Source: Bradyrhizobium sp. CCBAU 53338
GTDB lineage: Bacteria; Pseudomonadota; Alphaproteobacteria; Rhizobiales; Xanthobacteraceae
DNA length: 64,000 bases
Assembly (NCBI RefSeq): GCF_015291665.1
Contig: NZ_CP030048.1
Span: forward strand, 496,001-560,000
Direction: 5' to 3'
Positions 9,801 through 16,182 of this stretch are shown here, piece by piece (position 1 is the stretch's first letter; each line of letters opens with the position of its first letter). The notes beneath the pieces were generated by a model. It was given only the letters and a program-made list of their open reading frames with translations. It ran no database searches and was not told the origin of the DNA. The translations under genes were made by a program, and so were the position numbers.

Positions 9801-10033
9801 CCCTCGACGCCGGAGACGGCGTCTTCAACCGTCTTGGTGACCTGCGATTCGAGCTCGGCCGGTGCGGCGCCGAACTGCGAGACCGCGACCGAGATCACCG
9901 GAATATCGGCCGAGGGCAATCGCGTGATCGCGAGCTTGGTGAATGAGGTCCAGCCGAGGATCAACAGGATGATCGAAAAGACCACCGATGGCAGCGGATT
10001 GCGGATCGACCATGCCGAGATATTGAGAGCCAT
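6890..10033 (-). CDS. RND-family efflux transporter permease (HAE1/AcrB-like)
   Basis: The 1047-residue protein has the usual RND plan of twelve membrane segments and two large periplasmic loops: the first helix is at about 12-30, and helices TM2-6 and TM8-12 flank loops of about 300 residues each. The proton-relay Asp pair in TM4 is present (ILVDDAIVEIENI). It should drive proton-dependent export across the outer membrane together with the adaptor upstream. Its start codon overlaps the adaptor stop by one base (TGATG), implying translational coupling. No outer-membrane channel gene is adjacent, so a shared TolC-like channel must be encoded elsewhere. The substrate is unknown. Confidence 0.93.
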   Translation of the reverse strand: MALNISAWSIRNPLPSVVFSIILLILGWTSFTKLAITRLPSADIPVISVAVSQFGAAPAELESQVTKTVEDAVSGVEGVRHITSSITDGVSVTTIQFALETNTDRALNDVKDAVTRVRSNLPQNVTEPLIQRVDVIGLPIVTYAAISPGKTPEQLSYFVDDVVKRALQGVRGVAQVERIGGVEREILVSLDPDRLQAMGLTAVNVSQSLRGTNVDVAGGRAEIGKNDQAIRTLAGAKTLSDLAGTMVPLFGGGEVRLDDLGTVTDTIADRRTFARFNGEPVVALGIKRSKGASDVKVAEAVQKRIDALKAAYPDVDLKLIDTSVEYTNGNYEAAISTLFEGAILAVVIVLLFLRDLRATIIAAVSLPLSIFPAFWAMDILGFSLNLVSFLAITLSTGILVDDAIVEIENIVRHMNMGKSPYRAALEAADEIGLAVIAISLTIIAIFAPASFMSGIAGQFFKQFGITVSVQVFFSLLAARFVTPMLAAYFLKHHAHEEPPPGRILRTYHGLVSWSVKHYFITVLIGFGIFAASIWSITLLPQGFLPAQDSARSLLALELPPGTQLAYTEKVTEDIVARLRKRPEVKSIFVDGGRVPPGTQEVRRAALIINYTPKNDRKITQRELEFSISQELENVPDIRFWFLDENGLRAISLVVTGVDANIVNNVASELATQMKRISTISNVISETSLERPELRIEPRADLAARLGVSTESLSQTIRVATIGDVGPALAKFDVGDRLVPIRVQLEDAARGNLKTLEQLRVPLGEHGEKGGVPLSVIADVKLDQGPTSINRYDRERQATVAADLVGSAALGDATKRIYDLPVMKSLPKGVKVSPSGDAESLNELSDGFATAITAGLMMVYAVLVLLFGTFLQPITILFSLPLSIGGAIAALLVTGKQLTTPVWIGILMLMGIVTKNAIMLVEFAIESINSGKPRDEAMIDAGMKRARPIVMTTIAMAAGMMPSALAVGAGGEFRSPMALAVIGGLIFSTILSLVFVPAMFMVMDDLGALIWRFGKRLIVHSADAETDGRHDAADAAPAPKSIVHPAAE

Positions 10034-10962
10034 CAGCGTACCCGCGTGCGATCGAGTTCATCGGCGAACATGGTCTTGATCTGGTCGCCGTCATGCAGCG
10101 ATGATCCGGCGTCGGCGACGACGATTTCTCCGACGTCGACGCCCTCGAGGATTTCCGTTTGGCTGTCGGATGTCAGCCCGACGCGTACCCTTCGTGTCTC
10201 GATGGTGTTGCTCTTGACCACCTGGACGGTGAGGTGGTCGATCGCGGTCTTCGGCACCGCGACGCCGCAGCTTCGCTTGGCGTCGATGGAGGCGCGGGCG
10301 AACATGCCGACCTTCAGCGAGGGATTGTTGGTCACGCTGATGCGGACGTGCCCGAGCTGAGTGGCGCGGTCGATCTCGGGGGCGACGAGCCGGACCCTGC
10401 CGATCAAATCGGCGGCGTCGTCGCGGCTGATCCGCACCGTCGCGCCGGGGCTGAGCTTCGGCATGTGCACGGCCGGGACCTGCGCATCCAGCTCGATCTC
10501 GCCGTTGACGGCAATGCGGAACATCGGCCCCGCCTGCGGCGATGCGGGTGCGCCGACGATGGTGCGGACTTCCGTGATGAGGCCCGGTGCGGATGCCTTC
10601 AGCGAGATCGGGCCCTGGTTGCCCGGCCGTTGCGGCTGCCCCGGGATCTGCGGCGGCGGCGTAAGCCGCGCCAGCTCCTGGTTGTCGGTGACGACAGCGC
10701 CTTCGGTGACGAAGACGTCGGTGACCCTCGATCCTTCCTGGTCGGCCATGACCACGGCCTCGCGCCGCGGCACGAAGAAGCCGGTCACCCGCACCAGGTC
10801 GGAGAAGCAGGCATTGGTCGACTTCGCCACGATGACGAGCGCCTCGCCCGGCGTGTCCTTCGCCTCGGGACGATGCCGATGCTCGAACCAGTAATAGCCG
10901 ACGCCGAGCGCGATGATGAACGCCACGGTACCCGCAGGCTTGAGATATTCGGAGATGTTCAT
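10033..10962 (-). CDS. RND efflux periplasmic adaptor subunit (membrane fusion protein)
   Basis: A 309-residue protein with an N-terminal membrane anchor (about 8-25), then a lipoyl/barrel-sandwich region with little helical hairpin (VTDVFVTEGAVVTDNQELARL ... GLITEVRTIVGAP), a beta-barrel and a membrane-proximal domain (DQIKTMF at the end). This is the HlyD/AcrA-type adaptor that joins the RND permease to an outer-membrane channel. It is the first gene of a two-gene operon and ends in a TGATG overlap with the permease. The alpha-hairpin is very short or absent compared with AcrA, which may affect channel choice. The start at 10962 is the only well-placed ATG. Confidence 0.85.
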   Translation of the reverse strand: MNISEYLKPAGTVAFIIALGVGYYWFEHRHRPEAKDTPGEALVIVAKSTNACFSDLVRVTGFFVPRREAVVMADQEGSRVTDVFVTEGAVVTDNQELARLTPPPQIPGQPQRPGNQGPISLKASAPGLITEVRTIVGAPASPQAGPMFRIAVNGEIELDAQVPAVHMPKLSPGATVRISRDDAADLIGRVRLVAPEIDRATQLGHVRISVTNNPSLKVGMFARASIDAKRSCGVAVPKTAIDHLTVQVVKSNTIETRRVRVGLTSDSQTEILEGVDVGEIVVADAGSSLHDGDQIKTMFADELDRTRVR

Positions 10963-11105
10963 CGCCGGATCATCCTGGCCTGGCGTGTGGTTATCGGAAA
11001 GGTTTCCCTGAAACGAAGCGGCGTCCCGCAGGGCTGCAGGACGCGCGCCGGGCTTGAGACTTTACACCACATCACGACTGGTCACTGCAAAGGATTACGT
11101 CGTGG

Positions 11106-11780
11106 TCACTTCGATGCGGTGGTCTTGTTTTCCATGTTCACGACCTGCACGCGGCGGTTCACCTCCGCCATCGGCTGGCTCGGATCCTTCAGCTTGCTCT
11201 TGCCGTAGCCGACGGTGACGAGGTCGGCCGCGGCGATGCTGTACTTCTCGACGAGGTAGCGCTTGATCGAATCCGCGCGACGTTCCGACAGTTCCTGATT
11301 GTAGCTCTCGCCGCCGGCGGCATCGGTGTGGCCCGCGACCACGAAGGTCGAGCCCTTCAGGTCGGGGTTGGTCAGCGCGCGGCCGAGCGCCTGCACCGAA
11401 GGCAGCGACTTGGCGCTGATGTCGGCCGAGTTGTAGTCGAAGGTGATTTCCAGATCGATGTTCGGCTTGTCCTTGGCGGCGGTGGCGATCTCCTCGCGCT
11501 CGGTCGACGACAGCGAGCGCGTGGCGCGGCCGCGGACCGACTGGATCAACTTGGTTTCCGCCGCGTTCGGGACGGGATCCGCCTGCGGGCCGATCGAGAG
11601 GCCGCGGGTCAGCGGCTTTTTCGGCGGCGGCGCCAGGGCGCGGACGATCTCGTCCTCGGTGACGTTCTTGCTGTTGCCGTCGTCGCCGGGCAGGGCGGGT
11701 GAGAGTGTCAGCGACAGCGCGGCACCGAGGGTGACGACGGACAGGATCGCGGTCAGTCCTTTTGCAGCCAGTCTCATCAT
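11106..11780 (-). CDS. OmpA-domain envelope protein
   Basis: A 224-residue protein with a signal peptide (hydrophobic stretch ending near LSPALPGDDG) and a C-terminal OmpA peptidoglycan-binding domain (about 115-220). The hallmark diaminopimelate-contact region is present: VAGHTDAAGGESYNQELS, followed by RRADSIKRYL and NRRVQVVN. The middle region is short and unassigned, with no beta barrel, so the protein is probably periplasmic and binds peptidoglycan. Two adjacent ATG codons (11780 and 11777) follow an AGGAGGGA ribosome site; the first is given. It lies 139 bp downstream of the caspase-fold gene on the same strand and may share its transcript. Confidence 0.88.
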   Translation of the reverse strand: MMRLAAKGLTAILSVVTLGAALSLTLSPALPGDDGNSKNVTEDEIVRALAPPPKKPLTRGLSIGPQADPVPNAAETKLIQSVRGRATRSLSSTEREEIATAAKDKPNIDLEITFDYNSADISAKSLPSVQALGRALTNPDLKGSTFVVAGHTDAAGGESYNQELSERRADSIKRYLVEKYSIAAADLVTVGYGKSKLKDPSQPMAEVNRRVQVVNMENKTTASK

Positions 11781-11919
11781 CTGTCCCTCCTGCGCAAGCC
11801 CGCGCGGTTCCAAATTTCCTGCAACAGGCCCACGACAGGGCCGTCTGCGGCATCCGTTCAGTTAGTCTTGGCGGGGAGGCCTGGGGTTCGAGGCGCCGCC
11901 CGCCTCAAATCAAAAAATA

Positions 11920-13443
11920 TCAACGCACTCCGTAACTTGCGAATTCCTGTACGATGTTCGGGTCCATCGCCTTGGCGTTTGCGATGTCGAGTCCGCCCTC
12001 CTGGGCGGAGCCGTTGCGCTGCTTGGCCACACCCCGTCCATAGAGGGAGGAGGTCAGGCGGGGGTTGATCTTCAGGGCGGCGTCGAAATCGGCGATGGCG
12101 TTCTTCACCGCCCCGGATTTGAGGTTCACCAGCCCACGGCTGTCCAGTGCATCGACGAAATTCGGGCGCAGCCGTAGCGCCTCGTTGCAGTCTTTCAATG
12201 CGCCCTGGAGGTCGCCGACCACGGTACGGGTCCAGCAGCGGTTGTTCAGCGCTTCGACGTCCTTCGAATTGATCCGCAGCGTGTCGTCGAAATCCTTGAT
12301 GGCGAGGCGGTAGGCCCCCTTGCTGGCATAGACCTGGCCGCGCCGGTACAGCGCATTCACGTCGTCAGGGTTGGCGGCGATCTTGGCCGTGAGGCCCTTG
12401 ATGGTGGGATCTTCCGCCAGCGCGGCCGCGCTCGGACCGCCATCGGCGTTCGGCGCCGGAGCCGTCTCGGCCGGCTTCACCGGCGGTGGCGGCGGAGGCA
12501 GCGCGGCGTCCACCTGCGGCTTCGGCGCCGGCGGCGGTGGTGACGGAGGTGCGGGCGGCGCCGGCGGATTGTTCGCAGCCACGGGTGCGGGCGGCGGGGC
12601 TGGCGGAGCCGGAGGCGGATTGTTGGCAACGGGAGGCGGTGGTGCGGGGGACGCCGGCGGCGGCGTCATCGCCGTCGGGCGCGATCCGGTCGCACCCGGG
12701 ATGAACGAGAAATCCTCGGCGAGCGAGGACGAGATCCACGGCACCTGCTCGCCGCGCGAGGCGCGGGTGACGCCCATCTTGGTGCGGTTCAGCGTTTCCT
12801 CCGCCATCAGGTCGGGGACGCGGATTTCCTTGAGCAATTCCTGCACGAACAGGCTGTGGTCGCCGCCGGCATCCGACACCACTGACGCCAGGGCGGCCGA
12901 ATACATCACCAGGGTGCCGTTCGGCGCAATGACCGGCGTCAGGCCTGCCGAGAAGCTGCGGAACCGGCGCTCGAACGGGTTGCGTCTGCTGGCATCGATC
13001 AGCGCGATCTTGACGCCGGCACCGCGCGTGTTGAGCTCGCCGAGGATGGCCTCGATGCTGAAACCGTCGCGGCGGACGTCGGACTCGGTCCAGATCTGCG
13101 CATCGACCGGGATCATGTAGCTCTGCCGTGCCGACTGGATGCCGAACCCGCTATAGAATATCAGCGCCACCGAGCCCGGCTTGATCTTGCCGTAGAGCTT
13201 GTCGAAGGCGCGGCGCATGCCGTCGCCGGTCAGGTTCTCGCCGGTCTCCACCGTGAAGCCGTCGCGCTTGAGCTCGTCGGCGACGTCGCGGGCGTCGTTG
13301 ATCGGCTCCTTCAGCGGGCTGTCGGCATCGGGATATTTGGCGTTGCCGATCACCAGCGCGAAGCGGTCACCGGCCGCATGCGACGGGGCGGCCGGGATAA
13401 ACGCGACAAGCAACGGCAGAAGAAAAAGGAAGCGAATTTTCAT
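11920..13443 (-). CDS. Secreted caspase-fold (C14) protein with substituted catalytic residues, Pro-rich linker and TPR domain
   Basis: The 507 residues comprise a signal peptide (1-23, ending PSHAA), a caspase p20-like domain (about 25-250; RFALVIGNAKY start), a linker of about 90 residues with repeated PAPPPP and APPAPP blocks, and tetratricopeptide repeats (about 345-490; ALYRRGQVYASKGAYRLAIKDF). In the family the His-Cys dyad lies in YSGHG and DACR. Here these read FYSGFGIQ (Phe100) and IDASRRNPF (Ser152), so both catalytic residues are replaced. It is therefore probably a non-proteolytic periplasmic binding or scaffold protein. The adjacent OmpA-domain gene suggests a cell-wall role. The family call is strong; loss of activity is inferred. 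Confidence 0.85.
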   Translation of the reverse strand: MKIRFLFLLPLLVAFIPAAPSHAAGDRFALVIGNAKYPDADSPLKEPINDARDVADELKRDGFTVETGENLTGDGMRRAFDKLYGKIKPGSVALIFYSGFGIQSARQSYMIPVDAQIWTESDVRRDGFSIEAILGELNTRGAGVKIALIDASRRNPFERRFRSFSAGLTPVIAPNGTLVMYSAALASVVSDAGGDHSLFVQELLKEIRVPDLMAEETLNRTKMGVTRASRGEQVPWISSSLAEDFSFIPGATGSRPTAMTPPPASPAPPPPVANNPPPAPPAPPPAPVAANNPPAPPAPPSPPPPAPKPQVDAALPPPPPPVKPAETAPAPNADGGPSAAALAEDPTIKGLTAKIAANPDDVNALYRRGQVYASKGAYRLAIKDFDDTLRINSKDVEALNNRCWTRTVVGDLQGALKDCNEALRLRPNFVDALDSRGLVNLKSGAVKNAIADFDAALKINPRLTSSLYGRGVAKQRNGSAQEGGLDIANAKAMDPNIVQEFASYGVR

Positions 13444-13814
13444 AATCAGCGCGGTCCAGCCAAAAAGGCGCCGTTCCCAGCTTGCGCCGCGGCGACCTTA
13501 ACTTACGCAAAGTGCATTATCAAACCGGCGAACGGGGGCGTCAACCGCTTGGAGATTCGGCATTATCGCGACAATTGACCGCGACGCAGAGGCCGCTCGC
13601 GAGGGGAAAAATTCGGCGGTCACGGTCTCACTCGACGCGTTCTGGTTCGGGGTTCCGGCAGCCATGTTAGGCCGGCACTCGCGACGAAAATGTGATTGGT
13701 CTCACATTCCAGCCCCGCATTCGCCGCGGCCTCGGACGTTTGACCTTTGCGGCGGACGATGGCTTGGTGCGCGGCAGGCCCATTCAGAAAAAAGCAAGAG
13801 CCGGGATCAACGCC
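13444..13814. other. Intergenic region without a recognised gene
   Basis: This divergent region separates the caspase-fold gene from the metallo-hydrolase gene. No convincing short reading frame, RNA gene or repeat was seen. It should contain the promoters of both flanking genes. Confidence 0.5.
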
Positions 13815-14621
13815 ATGGGAAACGCCTACGAAATCTACGCCCTGCGCTATGCGACGATGTCGCCGCGCACCCCCAGCATGAATTTTCTGGCGCCCGATCC
13901 GCATGACAGCGCGGCGCAGGATCTCGACTACTTCGTCTGGCTGATCCGGGGGCAGGGCCGCGATATCCTGGTCGATACCGGCTTCAATGCCGAAGAGGCT
14001 GCCTCGCGCGCGCGAAAACTGACACTCAATCCGGTCGACGCGCTGGAGCGCTTCGGCGTCGCGGCATCCAGCATTCGCGACATCATCGTGACGCATCTGC
14101 ACTACGACCACGCCGGCAATCTCGATCGCTTCCCGAATGCGCGCTTCCATCTCCAGGAGCGCGAGATGGCCTACGCCACGGGCCGCTGCATGTGCAACGG
14201 ACTGCTGCGACATCCATTCTCGGTCGAGCACGTCACGCAGATGGTCCGCCATGTCTATGGCGAGCGCGTGAATTTTTATTCCGGTGATGGCGAGGTCGCG
14301 CCCGGCGTGACCGTGCATCGTGTCGGCGGCCATTCCGACGGCCTGCAGGTGGTCAAGGTCGAGACGGCGCGCGGTCCGGTGGTGCTGGCATCGGACGCCG
14401 CGCATTACTACGCCAATCTGCAGCGCCGCAGCCCGTTCCCGATCGTCTACAATGTCGGCGACATGGCGGTCGGCTGGGAGACGATCGAACGTCTCGCCGG
14501 CCATCCCGATCGCTACATTCCCGGCCACGATCCGATCGTGACCGAAATCTATCCGCGCGCGAGCGACAAGGTCGATGCCTGGGCGCTGCACCTGCCGCCG
14601 ACGCGGTCGTTTGCGAAGTGA
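13815..14621 (+). CDS. MBL-fold metallo-hydrolase, N-acyl-homoserine-lactonase-like
   Basis: A 268-residue metallo-beta-lactamase-fold protein. The zinc motif HxHxDH is intact (VTHLHYDHAGN), with further ligands in VGGHSDGLQVV, ASDAAHYY and the late PGHDP. The layout resembles lactonases of the AiiA/AttM type, but similar proteins hydrolyse many esters and lactones. The ATG at 13815 was preferred to an in-frame start 123 bp upstream because conserved sequence begins with the MGNAYEIYALRYA block; the ribosome site is weak. It sits at the edge of the homogentisate cluster, so a lactone intermediate of aromatic catabolism is another possible substrate. Confidence 0.8.
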   Translation: MGNAYEIYALRYATMSPRTPSMNFLAPDPHDSAAQDLDYFVWLIRGQGRDILVDTGFNAEEAASRARKLTLNPVDALERFGVAASSIRDIIVTHLHYDHAGNLDRFPNARFHLQEREMAYATGRCMCNGLLRHPFSVEHVTQMVRHVYGERVNFYSGDGEVAPGVTVHRVGGHSDGLQVVKVETARGPVVLASDAAHYYANLQRRSPFPIVYNVGDMAVGWETIERLAGHPDRYIPGHDPIVTEIYPRASDKVDAWALHLPPTRSFAK

Positions 14622-14630
14622 CGACGGTGG

Positions 14631-14696
14631 CTAATCTGCCTGCCTGGCGTCAGCCTCTTCGCGGGTCTGGATCAGGCCGAGGCTCTCCTCGATCTC
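14631..14696 (-). pseudogene. Remnant of a marR 3' end (diverged duplicate)
   Basis: On the minus strand these 22 codons read IEESLGLIQTREEADARQAD followed by TAG. The C-terminus of the intact MarR gene (stop at 15530) reads IEESLDLIQTSEEADAKQAY. About 9 of 63 bases differ, several of them silent. Nothing upstream of this stretch continues the MarR frame. The copy lies immediately downstream of the methyltransferase gene, which is thus flanked by direct repeats of the marR 3' end. Confidence 0.75.
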
Positions 14697-14736
14697 CGGA
14701 TCTGTTCAACCTCCGAGACGAGCGGCGGGCGCGGTG

Positions 14737-15480
14737 TCAGCGAGTGCCGGCGGGATCCTTGCAAGCAACGATATCGCGGGGAGATTTTAGCGCCGCTGGC
14801 TCCGGCGGAGAGAATATCGCCAGGTATCCTGTGTCCCCTGCAAGCTGATATGCGGCGACCTCGCGATAGCCGACGGCGGTCAATTCGCAGCGCAAGAGCT
14901 CGATTGGCGTGCCATGCTTCGACGTCGGAAGCTCGAGATCGACAATCCCGATCCGCGCACCCCGCTTCAAGGCGGGCGCGAGATTGTAGAGGAAGGCATA
15001 GGGCTGGGCGATCTCGTGATACATGTGCACGAGAATTGCGGCATCCAGCGAGGAAGCGGGCAGGCGCGGGTCGTGTGGTTCGCCGAGCGCGAATTGCACG
15101 TTCGTCAACTTCAGAAGTTCGGTTCGCCTGGCGAGCTCGACGAGGTAATCCCGCGTGACGTCCTGGGCAATGACGGAGCCGGCGGGGCCGACGAGGCGCG
15201 AGAGCCTGACCGTGTGGTAGCCGCTGCCTGCTCCGATGTCGGCGACCGTCATGCCTGGTTTCAGTTCGAGAGCACGTGCGATCTGGCCGGCCTCATTGAG
15301 GGCGTCGCGGCGCTCTTCGGCGGCACGGCGTGGGCTGACGATCCGTGCAACGGGGCGCTGCGGCGAGGGAAACTCGTTCGCAGCGACACCCGGAGGAGCC
15401 AGATAACCGATGTCAGCGGCGTATGCGCGAGTTGCGGCAAATGCCACAAGTAGCGCCGCGATATAAGCCTGTGCCTTCAC
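14737..15480 (-). CDS. Class I SAM-dependent methyltransferase with signal peptide
   Basis: About 247 residues. After an N-terminal export-type signal (AYIAALLVAFAATRAYAAD) comes a Rossmann methyltransferase domain with motif I VADIGAGSGYHTVRLS and the acidic motif II region VIAQDV. The core is typical of small-molecule or protein methyltransferases. A signal peptide is odd because S-adenosylmethionine is cytoplasmic; either the segment is a membrane anchor or the enzyme has another role. The start is uncertain: GTG at 15480 gives the tidiest signal, TTG at 15501 is the alternative. It lies 28-50 bp after marR on the same strand and between two copies of the marR 3' end, so it may be an insertion. 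Confidence 0.75.
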   Translation of the reverse strand: MKAQAYIAALLVAFAATRAYAADIGYLAPPGVAANEFPSPQRPVARIVSPRRAAEERRDALNEAGQIARALELKPGMTVADIGAGSGYHTVRLSRLVGPAGSVIAQDVTRDYLVELARRTELLKLTNVQFALGEPHDPRLPASSLDAAILVHMYHEIAQPYAFLYNLAPALKRGARIGIVDLELPTSKHGTPIELLRCELTAVGYREVAAYQLAGDTGYLAIFSPPEPAALKSPRDIVACKDPAGTR

Positions 15481-15529
15481 GAGCCTACCAAGCTTTCTCA
15501 ACCGGTCCAGGCGTCTATGCGTATACGCC

Positions 15530-16072
15530 CTAATACGCCTGCTTGGCGTCGGCCTCCTCGCTGGTCTGGATCAAATCGAGGCTCTCCTCGATCTTGCCGA
15601 GCAGTGCGGAGAGCTGCTTGCGCTCCTGCGCAGAGAGGCACGCCAAAATCTCGTCTTCCCGCCGCAGCAATTGCGGGAACAACTCCTCGTAGAGCGCGCG
15701 TCCCTTCCTGGTCAGTTGCAGGCGGAATTCGCGGCGGTCCGCCTCGTTCTCGACCCGCTCGATCAGGCCGTCATGCAGCAGCGTCGTCACCGCGCGGCTG
15801 ATGGTCGATTTATGCGTGCGGGTACATTGCGAGATGAATTGCGCGCTGCAGGCATCGTTGCGGAATCCGAGCGTCGCAATCACGCGCCAGGCGGGAATGT
15901 CGAGGCCATGCCGCTCCTGATACTCGACCGCGAGCGCGGAACTGACTTCCGCCGCGAGTCGGTTGAGGCGGAACGGCACGAACTTGAACAGATCGAGCCG
16001 CGATTTGGGCCGCGGCGAAGCCTCGTTGGCTTCTTTTGTCTTCAGCGCGATGTCGCTGGATGTCCTCGCCAA
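15530..16072 (-). CDS. MarR-family transcriptional regulator
   Basis: A 180-residue MarR protein: dimerisation helices (LFKFVPFRLNRLAAEVSSAL), the winged helix (TRTHKSTISRAVTTLLHDGLI with wing ADRREFRLQLT) and a C-terminal helix. No ATG is available. The TTG at 16072 is chosen because GGAG lies 8 nt before it and the family starts about here; this needs experimental support. It is divergent from the FAD monooxygenase, and a 24-bp dyad lies between them. Known MarR regulators in such clusters repress homogentisate or related aromatic genes and are released by a pathway intermediate; that role is inferred here. Confidence 0.85.
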   Translation of the reverse strand: MARTSSDIALKTKEANEASPRPKSRLDLFKFVPFRLNRLAAEVSSALAVEYQERHGLDIPAWRVIATLGFRNDACSAQFISQCTRTHKSTISRAVTTLLHDGLIERVENEADRREFRLQLTRKGRALYEELFPQLLRREDEILACLSAQERKQLSALLGKIEESLDLIQTSEEADAKQAY

Positions 16073-16118
16073 GGAGAGCGCTCCGAATTCCAGTTGACGG
16101 CCGGCCGGCCCCGGTCCA

Positions 16119-16142
16119 AAATAGTTGCACGTGAGACTATCT
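16119..16142. promoter_or_regulatory. Palindromic MarR-type operator
   Basis: The adjoining 12-mers AAATAGTTGCAC and GTGAGACTATCT form an imperfect 24-bp dyad (9 of 12 pairs) centred on CAC/GTG, with ATAGT/ACTAT arms. It lies between the divergent marR and monooxygenase starts (41 bp before the latter), the expected place for MarR to control both. Confidence 0.65.
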
Positions 16143-16182
16143 AGCAGATCAGTCCTGTCCTGACCAGAGCCGAGGTTCGTGT

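Noticed and set aside
6869..9946. A frame of about 1000 codons on the + strand opposite the RND permease
   Set aside because: Highly charged low-complexity (Asp/Arg/His-rich) translation with no motif; the minus strand encodes an intact transporter.
12371..13120. Glycine-rich frame opposite the caspase-fold gene, resembling a PE_PGRS or glycine-rich protein
   Set aside because: It is merely the reverse complement of the proline-rich linker.
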